Made by a program: the position numbers and the translations under genes. From Heloderma charlesbogerti (taxonomy: Eukaryota; Chordata; Lepidosauria; Squamata; Helodermatidae): 64,000 bases of DNA. Positions 34,874 to 47,100 of this stretch are shown here, in pieces; within the stretch, counting starts at the first letter, position 1; each line of letters starts with the position of its first letter. The notes beneath the pieces were generated by a model. That model was not told where the DNA came from. It did not search any database and worked only from the letters and a program-made list of their open reading frames with translations. The stretch covers positions 2,570,001 through 2,634,000 of the forward strand of contig JANEZZ010001513.1 of NCBI GenBank assembly GCA_026122225.1, given 5' to 3'.

Positions 34874-35034
34874 GCTGGAGATAAACAGAAAATATATTCT
34901 ATTTACATCTTCACATTTTAGCCTTTAGGAAATTTGTCACTCTGTATGCAACTATTTCCCCTTCCCTTTTCAAGTAGAATGTCACTACATCCATCCACAA
35001 ATGTTCTAATATTTTCCTTGCAAAGATTCCATAC

Positions 35035-35172
35035 CTTCATTGACTAAGAAGTCAGCTGTGAAATACGTTACTTCCATAGCTGACCGGGAATGAGGTATGC
35101 CTGGTGAGTTCTTCCATTCATATGGATTTTTCTCTGGATGCCACTGAACACCATAAATAGGGTATCTGTAGG
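35035..35172 (-). CDS. GGH: GGH exon 8 with catalytic histidine
   Basis: TTTCCTAG acceptor; 138 bases up to a possible GTATGG donor. Encodes [20 protein letters not shown] then [20 protein letters not shown] and FLVNE. The split codon before it gives Ala where human has Gly (EGYKYP). The His of QWHPEK completes the catalytic pair. If the donor is not used, the frame adds GMESLQGKY and stops at TAG (35006-35008), giving a protein of about 292 residues. The usual last exon was not found downstream. Confidence 0.92.
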
Positions 35173-38100
35173 CTAGGAAACGAAGGAGTTGTCATGCATT
35201 CATGCAAACAAGACAAGAGCCTTCTCTTAAAAACCTGAATACACACTTGTATAGTTTTAACCCAAAACTTTTACAAAACTATCTCACATAAAATCATTGC
35301 ATTTCTAATAATAAGCATATATATCAGGGGTGGGCAACTTGTGGCCCTACAGATGATTTGGCCTACAAATTAGCACTAGACAGCACAGCCAATAGTGAGG
35401 GATCATGGGAGCTGTAGGTCAAAACATCCGGAGGGCCACAGGTTGTCCATCCCTAATGTATATAGTGCTTTAGATAGCATTCAACCCACTTCATGGTTTG
35501 AAGTGGCTCATTGCTGGCTCACGGGCCAGATGCAGCCCACCAGACCTCCCCCTCACAACCCCAGCCGTTCTTTGGCTCTGCCCCTTCCACAGCCCAATGG
35601 AGGAATCCAATGCAGCAAGCTGATGATAGAAGAAGATATCACTTCCAGCATCGCCAACTCACTGTATTTGTACATTGGGGCAATATTCGAGCCAGGGACC
35701 ACCCAATTTGTAAGCCATTGTTACTACACTACAACAGCTCCCATGTTTAAAGAATGTCACTGCAATAGGAAAAGGGTTCTACCTATCCTCGTGAAGGTAG
35801 TTTGACGTTGCCTCTGACTATATCCCAGTGTCCTAAAAACTGTGAGCTCCTTGGAACGGAATCAACAAAGAGTGACACCATAGTGTCAACATAGTGGCTG
35901 AGATCTCCTACAAATACAGGGAATAACTTAGCCTTACCCCAGCCTGATGCTCTCCAGATGCTTTGGACTTCAGCTCCCACCAGCCCCAACCAGCAGGAAT
36001 GCCAGGAGTTGTAGTCCGAAACATCTGGAGAGCACCATGTTTGGGAAAGGCTGGTCTAACTCAATGGAGACTGGAACTGCATGTTGTAGCCAAGGCATGG
36101 TGGCCACTGAAAGCCCCCCCATCTTTCCCCACCCCCTTGCCCCCCACCACAGTATCACAAAATTTGTACAGGACTGCTGCAGGGGTTCTCACTCCTGCTC
36201 CACTTCATTGGCTGCCACTAGTAGAGGTGTGGATACCTGCATGCAATGACATCAAAGGACACATTTTGAATTATTAATCCATACAGGGAAACAGCAGGAG
36301 GAAAAGACACTGGAATTCACCCTGCATCACTGCTCCCTGCACCCCTTAAATCTGCTCTGGAGGGTCCCCCAGCAGGGGGAGGAGACGCCTGTTCCACCAA
36401 TGGTGTCTATTCCATTGGCAAAGGGATGCCGTTGGATTTCAGCCATAGGCCAGCTGCTCATGGCAGTGACCACACTTTGGCTACAATGTCTAGCTCTGGC
36501 TAGAATGTAGATGTCGAACAGAGCATTACCTTCCATGGTGGATATGAAGTCCACATTGTTATGAACATTAGTTGTCAAGATCTTATAGAACTTGCGCAGT
36601 TTCTCATTATTTGTGAAATTCTGTAAGAGAAGAGAAATTTATATACGTACATACATAAATATATTTTCAAGAAGGGGGCATTTTTACTCGGCGTCATTCT
36701 GTTAAAAACATAAAGTTACCTGCATAGAAAGGCTCCAGAAATGAAAGTTTGAAGTCAGAGGCTCCGAACCTATTGCTTGCAACAAGTCGTCAGGAAAACC
36801 TTTGAACATCCTGCTGTCTTTGGCACCTTATATCAAAAAAGGCAAGAAGCAATATTACCATTGCTTTGTTTAGTTTTGTAGTCTGCCCTGCTGGCAAGAG
36901 CTCAAGCAGCTCTTCCAAAAGCACAGCTGGGGCAGCATCCAACGCTGTCACAGCCCTACCAGCACCACATCATTAACGCTTGGGAGGCAAAGGGGAAATT
37001 CAGCAGCAAATCACTGCTTGTTCCCTTTGCCTGGCAAGCACTCAAGACGCCGGGTCAAGCGCCGGCTTATGCCAGCACATCATTCGTGCGAGCGCTGTGA
37101 CAGCATTGGATACAGCCCCTGGTCTTCAATGCAGCAAAACCAGTTCCGTTCATCACGGTGCAGTCAACCGCAGAAGCCACACTCACCCTTTTATAAAACC
37201 ATAATCACAGCAAACATATCCCATGAGAAAACTCTGTAAATGTACCTTGCTCACGTTGTAGCACACAGCAAGTGTTACCCAATGTCATGAACATTCAGAA
37301 GCTCCCCTTCAATCATATGCTTTAGAGGAATTCATTGTTCCTAGTTTTAGGGCTTACTCAATATTTATGTGGGAGGAGGCGCCACGGCAGGATTTGGCTC
37401 CAGACAAAACCACACATGCAATCTCTCTCTCTCTCTCTCTCTCCCTCCCCCCCCCCCACTAATATAAGCAGTTCTGCTGGATCCCTCTAGTCCAGCATCC
37501 TATTTCCCACAGTGGCCAATCAGATGTCTCTGGGAAGCCCACATGGAGGGTGTGTGGACAAGAGCCTTCTCCCCCCAGGAACTGTTATTTAGAGTCATGC
37601 CGCTTCTGATCCTGGTGGCACCACATAACTATCATGACACCAGCATAAATCTAATGCCAGCAACGCTGCATCTCATTTACAATTAATCCAGTGGCATACC
37701 CTTGCTGTAGCAGGATAGCTACGCCCAGATCTCTTTAAAAAGTGAATTCTTCATGTGTTTGTTTTGAAGGCTGAATGGACATCCCCCCTGCTCCCAACCC
37801 ACTTATCTGTGTCCTCCCTGCCCCCCGCCCCTATACTTTTTATAGTTGCTGTCATTCTTTTCTGCTACTGGTCTCCAGCACAGCGCAGTATCAGGTCATA
37901 AACATATGACTTCTAAGACGAAACATCCCCAGGACACCAGAGTTCAAGTATTCTCCAAGTCATTATTTCACTTTGCCTCTTACAATGTATTAATACACCA
38001 GCTTCAAATTCCCCCCTCCGCCCAACTCAGAACTAAAATTATGAGTTTTCACCTGGAGTGAAGTTCACTGGCAATGCAAAGCCATCTGTATTAGTCCAAG

Positions 38101-41100
38101 TGAGCAGGTCTTCCCCACTAGTGAGGTAGCTGAGCAACTGGTGTCCCAGGCATGTTCCCCAGACTGGAAAATAGTCCCCTTTGTCATTTGCCTTGAAAAT
38201 AACAAGGGAAAACAGTGGCACATAGTTCAAGACATAAATATCACAGACCAGCCATCCTTGATCTGGGTCACTCCACATGTTTTGGACCTCAGCCACCCTC
38301 AGGCTCAGCCAGCATGGCCAGTGGTCAGGGCTGATGGCACTTGTGGGCCAACACATCTGGAGGCATGGGGAAAGCTGGGGAAGGATGACTCAGGTGTTCA
38401 TATTTCCTACCATATCTACCTAGAAGTCTAGACAAGACAGCTAGTTCACATGGCTTAATTGCTCCCATTTGGCTCCCACTGCCAGTGGGAGCAGATAAAC
38501 AAGCCAGGGAGCGTCCCAGGCTCAGCTAGTATTATGTCCTAACCAAGAACTCTGGCTTGTCTCTCCCCTGGCAAGCCAGAATTGGAACTCTGACTTGTCA
38601 GGGGTGAGAAAAGCCAGAGTTCTAGGTTCGGATGTAATGCTAACCATGTTGTTTAGCTGCTCCTGCTGGCCAGAGGAGCCATGTGGGAGTGATTGAGCCA
38701 TGTGAAATAACATGCTGGCTTGTTCACTCATCCTGGTTAAATGTGCAAACAGCTGGGGTGAGAGAGGAAATGTGGGGCCTGGCCCCATAGGGATATTCCA
38801 GGCCCCATCACTGAATTTTTGGCAGTCTTTTTTTTTTTAAGAGTTACTGTCCAGTCATTTTAATAATGGAGAGATAAATGGAAAAGTTCAGGCAGTATTC
38901 TATCTCATTGCTTGGTAAGAACCAAGCCTGCTTCTGCTTGCAGTTCGGGCCAATGAGCGCAAATGTATGCAGACTATTTATTTTTTAGAAACAGAAGAAA
39001 AACTCAGTTTAACATACTGTTTAAGTCTGTATATAGATCTCAATATATCTCAGTTAGACTCCTTGTCAACTGCTTATATTATAACTCATTTTTATGCATT
39101 TATATATACACCAGCATCACAATAGATTGACTCTGTTTATATCATATGACTCAGTCCTGTTGGTGCAATGAAGACTTGTGTAGCCACATACAGATAAGGT
39201 ACATATGTATAGCTGCATTATGTATGCCGGCTGGAAATTCTGCAACTCTGAGCCACCTACAGTCTTTGTTACTCAATATTATCACTCTCCCAATGCAAAG
39301 AGACATCGCATGTCCAAACATTTACCTCTAGTGCTTTATTGTAGAATATCTTTGCAACCCTGGAAAACTCAGAGGTCTTAAGGTCAACACCACCTCCGGG
39401 GTAGAGTATCCTAAGAAAACAACATTACAACAGTTTTATTTGCAGCAAGGAACTGCCAACTGAATTGACCACATTAGGTCAAGCTAGAAATTATGTTAAC
39501 TACATGGCATGCAGCTGACCCCTCTCTGTGTTACTTAATTTAGAGTACTTGCACATGGCCCTGATCCAGATTAGGACCACTATGTGCTGGGAGGGGAGGT
39601 TTAAACCTTTCCCTCTCAGCTGCTCTTTCTTGAAATCTGCCCACCCCTGGTGTGGGAGTTAAAAAAAGAAATAAAAGTCACCAATGATGCCAATGGAGGC
39701 TTTTTTTCTCTTTTTTTTTAACCCCCACCCCGTGTGTGTGCACACACGGGGGGTGGGGGGCATTATTTCAGGAAGAAACTGACTGAAGGGAAAGATTTAA
39801 ACTTCTCCTCCCAGTGTACAGTGGTCCTGATCCAGATCAGGGCTGTGTGCACTTACTCTAGAGTAAGTAACAGAGGGGTCAGCTGTACGATATGTAATCA
39901 GAATGGTGTTTTGTTTGACCCACAGTCAAAACATCATATGGATAAACTTGAATTGTAAAGATGGAAATATCTTGAATATAAACTTAAAAGAAGGTGACAT
40001 GCTAAAGCAGGGGTGGACAACATCTGCCTTCCAGGTGTTTCTGACTACAGCTCCCGGTCATGTAAACTGGAGCTTATGAGAATTGTCTAAAACATCTGGA
40101 AGGTAGCTAGTTTTCTGCCCCTGACATATGCTGTTGGGTCACCTGAATGCTTCTTTGCCTCTTCTAAGTGTTATAAGGAAGCGTCATTCAGACAGTCACC
40201 CTGGACTGTGACAGGAAGGGCAGGAGGAGAAAAGAAAGACAGCTGTCAATGTTATAAAGGTTGGTTTCCAGGGGTTTCTTATTCTAATGCTGTATATCAC
40301 CTGCATTTTCTATAACTGTACTGTCAGTCCAAGAAATAACAAGGTCCCTCTTACCAAGTCTATTTTCACTGGAGCCATCAGAGTCAGCCATACATCCTAT
40401 CCCCTTAACCCTGGGAAATGTTTCTCCAGCTGCCAGCACACAGAATTATCTTGCGGTGAGGCTTGTTAAGGACATTTTCACTGGAAGAAAATATACCACT
40501 TTTAGGTGGTATATTTTTGGTTATACATATTGCCACGAAAGGGCTTACCTGAAGTACTTGCCTCATATGTCACTATGCATTAAGTGATGGATTAGCCTGG
40601 CATTCACATTTTTCTCAAGTAGTTGCCCAGTGTTTCTTGACAACTATTACACGGATATCAAGTGTGGCTAGCTTTCCGACAGTCAGAATTACTTCAAATA
40701 AATCACTGTGGATTTATTGTACTATGTAGGTAAATATGTACCTTCTGAAACCACTTCAGTATATGAAATGTCTTCCAGAAGTCCATTACCCACTCCTTTC
40801 AACAAGGGACTGATAACATATATGAGTGGTGGGCTTGCACCAATACAGTTTGCCATGTTTATTTTCATTTCAGTGTGCCCCTTATTCTGTTATCGAAAGA
40901 CATGTGTTTCCCATACAATTCTGCCTGGACTGTAAATCAGGCTAATTTGCATCTCTGATTCCCTACAGTGATTGAATTTAGAGTATCCCATGTTAATTTT
41001 TTGTTCTATAATACAAGTACTTGAACTAAAATATTTGCCGAAGAAAATAGAGCACACTTAATGTGATTTAAATGTGATATTATGTAGAGATTTTTATTGG

Positions 41101-44100
41101 AATACCTGTAAAAATATAAAGACAATAATATGTACTTCTCCTACATTGTTTAAATCTAAGAAAAAAATGAAGGTACTGAAAACTGTTGACACACTAATAC
41201 ATTTTAGAAAACCAAAGAACTGTGCATGATACGTTCACAACCATCCATCTATTTCAACAGAGTTAAACTCTCTTCCATTGAGGTTTTTGGAGCACCTTCA
41301 GTTTTGTGGTCACTACTTATTAGTACCATTTCACAAGGAGACATATATGTATTTCAATGACACATACTAGTTGGGGATAATCACCTGAAAAGGGTTAATT
41401 ATGAATTTGAAACTGCCAACTTTGCTTAATATTGTATTTGCAGTGGGCATCCCATTCATGGTTGCTAATTAATTTTCCATTATGACATGGAAAATTTTCT
41501 GCAGAAAAATAAAGCACTGGAAAGTTTTCACTGGCTCCCATGCAAATACTAATAACCTGAATGCAGTACTCAGTCTGGGCTGGAGAGGGGAAGAGAATCT
41601 GGAAATGTGTTTGACAAAAATCTACACCTATGGAAGGTCAGAAAGAACCCAAAGAAAAATTAACAGAAGAAATTCGTAATATGCCTGAAGTGACCTGTTG
41701 TGTTTTAAAAAACTTGTTTTTAAGGGAAAAGCCTTAGATAATGGAGGACAACTAGGAAACGGCCAGGAAGAGGAACATTTATTCCCCAGATTAGTCATAG
41801 GAATGTTTGCAATTCTTTATGGTACTAGTTCTCACAAACAAAAACCCAGGAAGGGAAGTGCTTCTCAGAAGTAATAAGTGACAGATTGCAGGGTAAGGTA
41901 CAGATTGCAAACACACGCACAGATACACTTCTTATCTGGTACAGCAAATCACACGAAAAGCAACCATTCTGGAAATACCTTTAAGTATGCTGTTGCCTAG
42001 GTCATTCAGTAAGATTCAGGGCTGAGCAGGAACTGGAACCTGGGTCTCTGATGTCATCTCAGAACTTAACACTCCTTCCACTGCACTACATTACCATTAA
42101 CTACAAACAGTTGTTCATTAGTACACTTACCCATTAATAGAATGGAAAATTTTATCATACTCTTCATCTGAACGATTTAATCTGAAACAATTAAAATAAC
42201 AAAAGTTTTGGCATAAATATATAGCTCCCCCACATCAGATTGAAACAGTATTTAGCACGTAACTGAAAGGCTATGCCAGCCTTTCACAATCTGATGCCCT
42301 CCAGCTGTTTTGAGCATCAACTCCCAGGCACTGCATATGATGATGGGGCAGTGATGTCAGCTCTCTTCAACAGGTCTAGTATCAAAACTCTTCATTGAAA
42401 TAATTTTTAGTGGTTTAAATTGTTTTAAATTTTGTACTTTAATTTTTTTTAGACTGTGTTTTATCATAATGTTGTATTATGTAATGTTGTATAATGTCTT
42501 TCGTATTTTTGTGAATTGCTGTGAACTGCCCAGAGAGCTTTGGCTGTTGGGTGGTATAGAAATGAAATTAATAACACCACCACCACCACCCAATTGTCAG
42601 GAAAGCTGCAGGTTGTAGTTTCAAACATACAGAGGGCACGAGGTTGGGGAAAGCTGGGTTACAGCAATTTCCTGTGGTACATGTAAATCAGTGGAGGGTG
42701 GTGGCTTTGATGTCATGGTTTCAGTCAGAACTCTAAAGGTGCTATCCACGGTGCTGAACCTATTTTGGGGATAGGTTCTGAACCTTGGATAGCTCCTTTA
42801 GAGTTCTGGTTCTGACTGAAACCCAGAGTGGATGCATTTCCCCATGACATCAGAGCCACCAGCCTCCACTGTGTTAAATTCATGTTAAGTAACCAATAGT
42901 GTAGACTTCACCCTAATGGCAGAAAGCGAAGAGGATCTCAAGAGCCTCTTGTTGAGGGTGAAAGAGGAGAGTGCAAAAGCTGGTTTGAAACTCAACATTA
43001 AAAAAACGAAGATCATGGCATCTGGCCCTATCACTTCCTGGCATATAGAAGGGGAAGAAATGGAAGCAGTGACAGATTTTACTTTCTTGGGCTCCAAGAT
43101 CACCGCAGACGGTGACTGTAGCCATGAAATTAAAAGATGCTTGCTCCTTGGGAGGAAAGCTATGGCCAACCTAGACAGCATAGTAAGAAGCAGAGACATC
43201 ACCTTGCCGACAAAGGTCCGTCTAATCAAAGCTATGGTTTTCCCAGTAGTAATGTATGGCTGTGAGAGCTGGACTATAAGGAAGGCTGAGCGCCGAAGAA
43301 TTGATGCTTTCGAACTGTGGTGCTGGAGAAGACTCTTACGAGTCCCCTGGACTGCAAGGAGGTCAAATCAGTCCATCCTAAAGGAAATCAACCCTGACTG
43401 CTCACTGGAAGGACAGATACTGAAGCTGAAGCTCCAATATTTTGGCCACCTAATGCGAAGAGAAAACTCCCTGGAAAAGTCCCTGATGCTGGGAAAGACT
43501 GAAGGCAAAAGGAGAAGGGGGCGGCAGAGGATGAGATGGCTAGACAGCATCACCGATGCAATGAATATGAACTTGAGCACGCTCCGGGAGAGAGCGCAGG
43601 ACAGGAAGGCCTGGCGTGCTATGGTCCATGGGGTCACGAAGAGTCGGACACGACTGAACGACTGAACAACAACAAGTGTAGACTTACAGGAAAGTATTAG
43701 CATTAATCAAATTTATATCCCAGCTTTCCTCAAAGTAACTCATGGCAGCATACATGCTTCCCCCACTACCATTTTATTCTCACAACAACCCTGTTAAGTT
43801 AAGCTATAATCTGACCAGGGGTGTGTTTCCACACTATTGACTTCACTTCTTTTCCAACTTTGTTGCGCTGTTTCCCCATGCGTATTTTCTCTCTCATGTG
43901 TTTCCATGTCCCCAAAGGACCCGGTCTATCATCGTTGTGCCCTGGCAGGCTGCGCTGTTTCCACGGAGCCCTAATCACGTTATTCTCTTGATGGCTGGGT
44001 GGAGCCTTTTTGGAGTGGGTTGGGTCTGCTTACCCCATCTGTTTTTCTGCCTCCTCCAGTTTCTGATTCCCCCCTCCCTTGCCCCCTCTGCCCCGCTGAA

Positions 44101-47100
44101 GTTTCCTGCTGTGGCCAGTCTCCTCCTTGCCTTCCCAGCCCTTTTGTTTTGCTTTAGAAAAGGAGTGAAAAATCAAAGCACTGTGTCTGGAGCATCCCTC
44201 CCCCTTTAAACCTCCCTTGTTGCCCCTAAAACGGAGATTGAAATTGTGTTAATGCACAACTGTGGCTACAGCTCCCTCCAGGATCATCTCCCCCTCTCCT
44301 TCACACAACTTTAGTGTTCCCGCCTCCTCAGCTGTGTTTCCAGGACAACAGAAGGAGAAGCTAATGGAGGAGTATGGGGTTTTTAAGAAGGCTTTCCCCT
44401 TCTCCCCCGCTTTCTCCTTTCCCCTGGAAATCCAGATGCACCTGCATTTCAGGAGCAGGCCTCATTGAGCACAATGGCAGTGCCTTCCAAGTAGACACAC
44501 ATATGCCATTTCAACTGAGGGGGAATCTGATGTAGGCATTCGAAGTTCTAATGTAGGCATTCAAAGGCAAGCCTCATTCAGCACAATGGGAGTTACTTCT
44601 GAGGAGACACTAACGGGTTTGTTATGTCCTAAGTTATGTCCTAAGGCAATTCATTGGCGCCTTGCTTTGCTTGGTTGCTTAACCGCATTTAAGCAATTGG
44701 GCTTTAATGTGTGCCATTTCAGTTGAGGGGGAATCACAGCATCATCCACAGCAATGGGAGTTACTTCTGAGGAGACACTAATGGGTTAGTTGTGGGGAAG
44801 CGAATGAAACCAGCCCCCATTTTAATACACAGGATCTCTAGTTGGAAGCTGTGAAGGAGTTATGTCCTAAGGCAATGGACTGAAGCCTCAGGAACTGAGG
44901 GCTCTGATATTTGATACGTGCAGTATCAATTGAGGGGCTTCTCTGTCATTTCTGTGGTCATTGAGAGGGCAAGCCTCATTCAGCACAATGGGAGGAAACA
45001 CCCCTTGACTGGGCTCATGGGCTGTGCTCTAGTGCTTATTTTCAATGATGTTTTAAAACTTGCTCCCTTGGCATCCTGCTCCAAAACAGCGATGAAACTT
45101 CCGGAAAACAGGGAGGGAAAGGGTTGGGTCTGAGGTCAGAGCAACACACCCACGAAGGCCGGGCTATACACCCCACGGTCAGGGCAAAGACAGCGAACCC
45201 AGTGTGATTGTGGAAACAGGTCAGTAATGGAGCCGTCATAACCAGGAAAAGTCAGACTATAAGCAGTCTCAGAAGAAGCGGTTTTTCAGTGATAAAATGT
45301 GACACTGGGGCTGAATGGCCATGACGTCATGGAACCACAGAGACCCCACGGCGCAGGCAGGTTGGAGTAAATCACTGGTGGAAACACAGCCCAGCTCAAG
45401 GTCACGTGTGCACTTTATGGTGCAGGGTTTTGAATCTTGAGTCTCCCCTAGTCCTAGTCCAACACTTTCACCACTGCACCACACTGTCTACACAAGTATA
45501 AGCACATGGGAGGGTGCTAACCATCTCCTACCCTAAAGACTGCTATTCCAGCTTTCAAAAGGCCCATCCATGCACCCTTTTCCATCTCAGTCACTGGCAA
45601 ATATTAAGCGCTGAACAAGTTTCTACTCTGTGTTACATGGTATGCAATAACAAAGTGTCTTGTGGCGCCTTAAAGACTTCCCAAATGCATTATGGCATAA
45701 TATTTTGTGGACTGGTATGTAATGCGAGCACAGTATTCATGTGAGCTTACCTTACTGGTACTACTCGTGCTCCAGCAGATTCAAGAAACTTCACATATGA
45801 AGCACCAATATAAGAACTTCCAAATTTCTGGAAGCTTTTGAAGTCTGTTTCCTGTGCCAATATCCCTAAAAACACACAGAAAAATAAAGAATATATTATA
45901 CATTGAAAGTGCTATAAATGCACAGGGCTGCACCTTTAGTCACTCATAGATGCTGAAGGTCTTAGGTTACAACTAGGATTCTGGGACGAAGAAGCAATAG
46001 GGGACTCCCATTTCTGGAAACAGAAAGTTCAGCTGTGAAGGTCTTTCTTACAGACTTTCTTCTTACAGATGCATGGTTCTTCACGGTCTGATCCATGCAT
46101 CTGGACCCACAGAGTGGGCAGGGTCCAACACTTATTCTCTCGCACCCTGTCTATTCTGAACGAGCACAAATATGTATTTATGAAGAGAACCTGATTTCCA
46201 AACGTTTGTCACCCAAGATGCATACCGAAACACTGTGCTACAGTTTGCAGTAAACTACGCAATGCCACCACATGACCTATTGCGCCATGGGTTTTGAAAA
46301 ACGGTCAAAACATTCCAGTATGCCAGCTCACCAGCTGAAACCCAAGTGTTGAAATTTGACTAAGAACTTCCTCTGGCACTCCAACAACAGAATAAAAACG
46401 ATGCAACAGGAAGAAAAAAGCAACTTTAAAAATCTGGAACATTTTACAGTTCTGCCAGTTTTGCGCACACACACACACTCTTAAAAAATTACTGACAGTG
46501 GACATCATCCCCGTCAGATAATACAGATATATAAAATAAATAAAAGTACTTAAAATAGCAAAACTATGAATTTTCAGCGCATATATTTTGGTTGCAATTA
46601 TTAGGCAGCATCAAGCAACAGTCTGGATGCACCCGATCTCGTCTGATCTCGGAAGCTAAGCAGGGTCAGCCCTGGTTAGTACTTGGATGGGAGACTGCCT
46701 GGGAATCAGGCTTCCTGCACTTAGCAAGGAGTTGGACTCAGTATTGTAGGCCCCTTCCAACCCTATGAGTCTATGTCTATGTCCAGTATTGCCACTGCGT
46801 CTCTGCTAGTTGCGCCCGTGGGACCTACTGCTGGTGCAGCAGGAATCAGCGCTTCCTAAAGCAACCCCGGAAATGAGTGGAAATACTTGTTTCCAGATCT
46901 GGACTGGTCAGTGCAGCATCTTTCTGCAAGCTCTGCTGCCTGCCCTGTTCTATACCCCATTTTACTTAAGGGAAATCCAAAGCAGCCAACAACACATGAA
47001 AGCTTACAATAAGACATACAGACACACAATTAAAAAAGATAGAAACAGCCCTACAATGCAGGAATTAACTCAAAGCCCTCAGTGTCAGATTGCATTAGAC

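Noticed and set aside
46631..46710. Functional 5S rRNA gene
   Set aside because: The 5' end of 5S is degraded, the 3' end runs into a SINE tail with tctatg repeats, and there is no terminator T run at the right place.
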